Positions 5,725 to 5,745 of a stretch of DNA of 5,745 nt are shown here, piece after piece; the first letter of the stretch is position 1; every line of letters starts with the position of its first letter. Below the pieces are notes generated by a model, which saw nothing but the letters and a program-made list of their open reading frames with translations, had not been told where the DNA came from and did not search any database. This DNA is from Candidatus Njordarchaeota archaeon (GTDB taxonomy: Archaea; Thermoproteota; JANJXX01; Panguiarchaeales; Panguiarchaeaceae): contig JAGSHR010000093.1 of the NCBI GenBank assembly GCA_029855985.1, forward strand, positions 1 to 5,745, given 5' to 3'. The position numbers and the translations under genes are program-made.

Positions 5725-5745
5725 CTGTCTCTTATACACATCTGA
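5725..5745 (+). other. Nextera/Tn5 mosaic-end adapter sequence left on the contig end (artefact)
   Basis: CTGTCTCTTATACACATCT (5725-5743) is the exact reverse complement of the 19-base Tn5 mosaic end used in Nextera libraries. The following GA fits the next bases of one Nextera adapter arm (GACGCTGCC...). Translated in the upstream frame it gives LSLIHI, a tail well known as an adapter artefact in predicted proteins. These bases should be trimmed. Confidence 0.97.

Overview
The window is a 5.7 kb piece of an AT-rich, probably archaeal genome. The archaeal assignment rests on four things: a methanol:corrinoid methyltransferase of the MtaB family, a NosD-type beta-helix surface protein with the layout common in archaea, archaeal-looking TATA elements and GGTGA-type ribosome binding motifs, and an insertion sequence resembling the ISH1 group of the IS5 family. 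MtaB also occurs in some anaerobic bacteria, so the lineage cannot be fixed from this window. It is the right end of a contig: the last 21 bases are Nextera/Tn5 sequencing-adapter sequence, not genome.

Layout from left to right. (1) Bases 1-171, + strand: the C-terminal end of an aldo/keto reductase. (2) Bases 168-2543, - strand: a 791-residue secreted, membrane-anchored protein with a signal peptide, a long right-handed beta-helix of 22-23-residue rungs, a NosD-type C-cap, two tandem Ig-like domains and a C-terminal transmembrane anchor. Its stop overlaps the stop of gene 1 tail to tail. (3) A divergent promoter region of about 180 bases. (4) mtaB on the + strand, with all three zinc ligands present; the GTG at 2726 is the preferred start, with an in-frame ATG at 2693. 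(5) A complete insertion sequence of 1075 bp (4121-5195) with 16-bp perfect terminal inverted repeats, an 8-bp target duplication and an intact DDE transposase. It landed 27 bases after the mtaB stop, in a short palindrome. (6) Bases 5272-5724, + strand: the N-terminal 151 residues of a Gfo/Idh/MocA-family NAD(P)-dependent sugar dehydrogenase, closest in motif pattern to UDP-N-acetylglucosamine 3-dehydrogenases, cut off by the contig end.

The genes do not form one obvious operon. MtaB would transfer the methyl group of methanol to a corrinoid protein, but neither the corrinoid protein MtaC nor the second methyltransferase MtaA is in view, so its partner must be encoded elsewhere or beyond the window. 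The sequon-rich surface protein and the nucleotide-sugar dehydrogenase could both belong to cell-envelope glycosylation, which is inference only. I see no convincing new system, RNA gene or CRISPR array. The most useful observations are the adapter artefact, the clean IS insertion into a palindrome, and the orphan mtaB.
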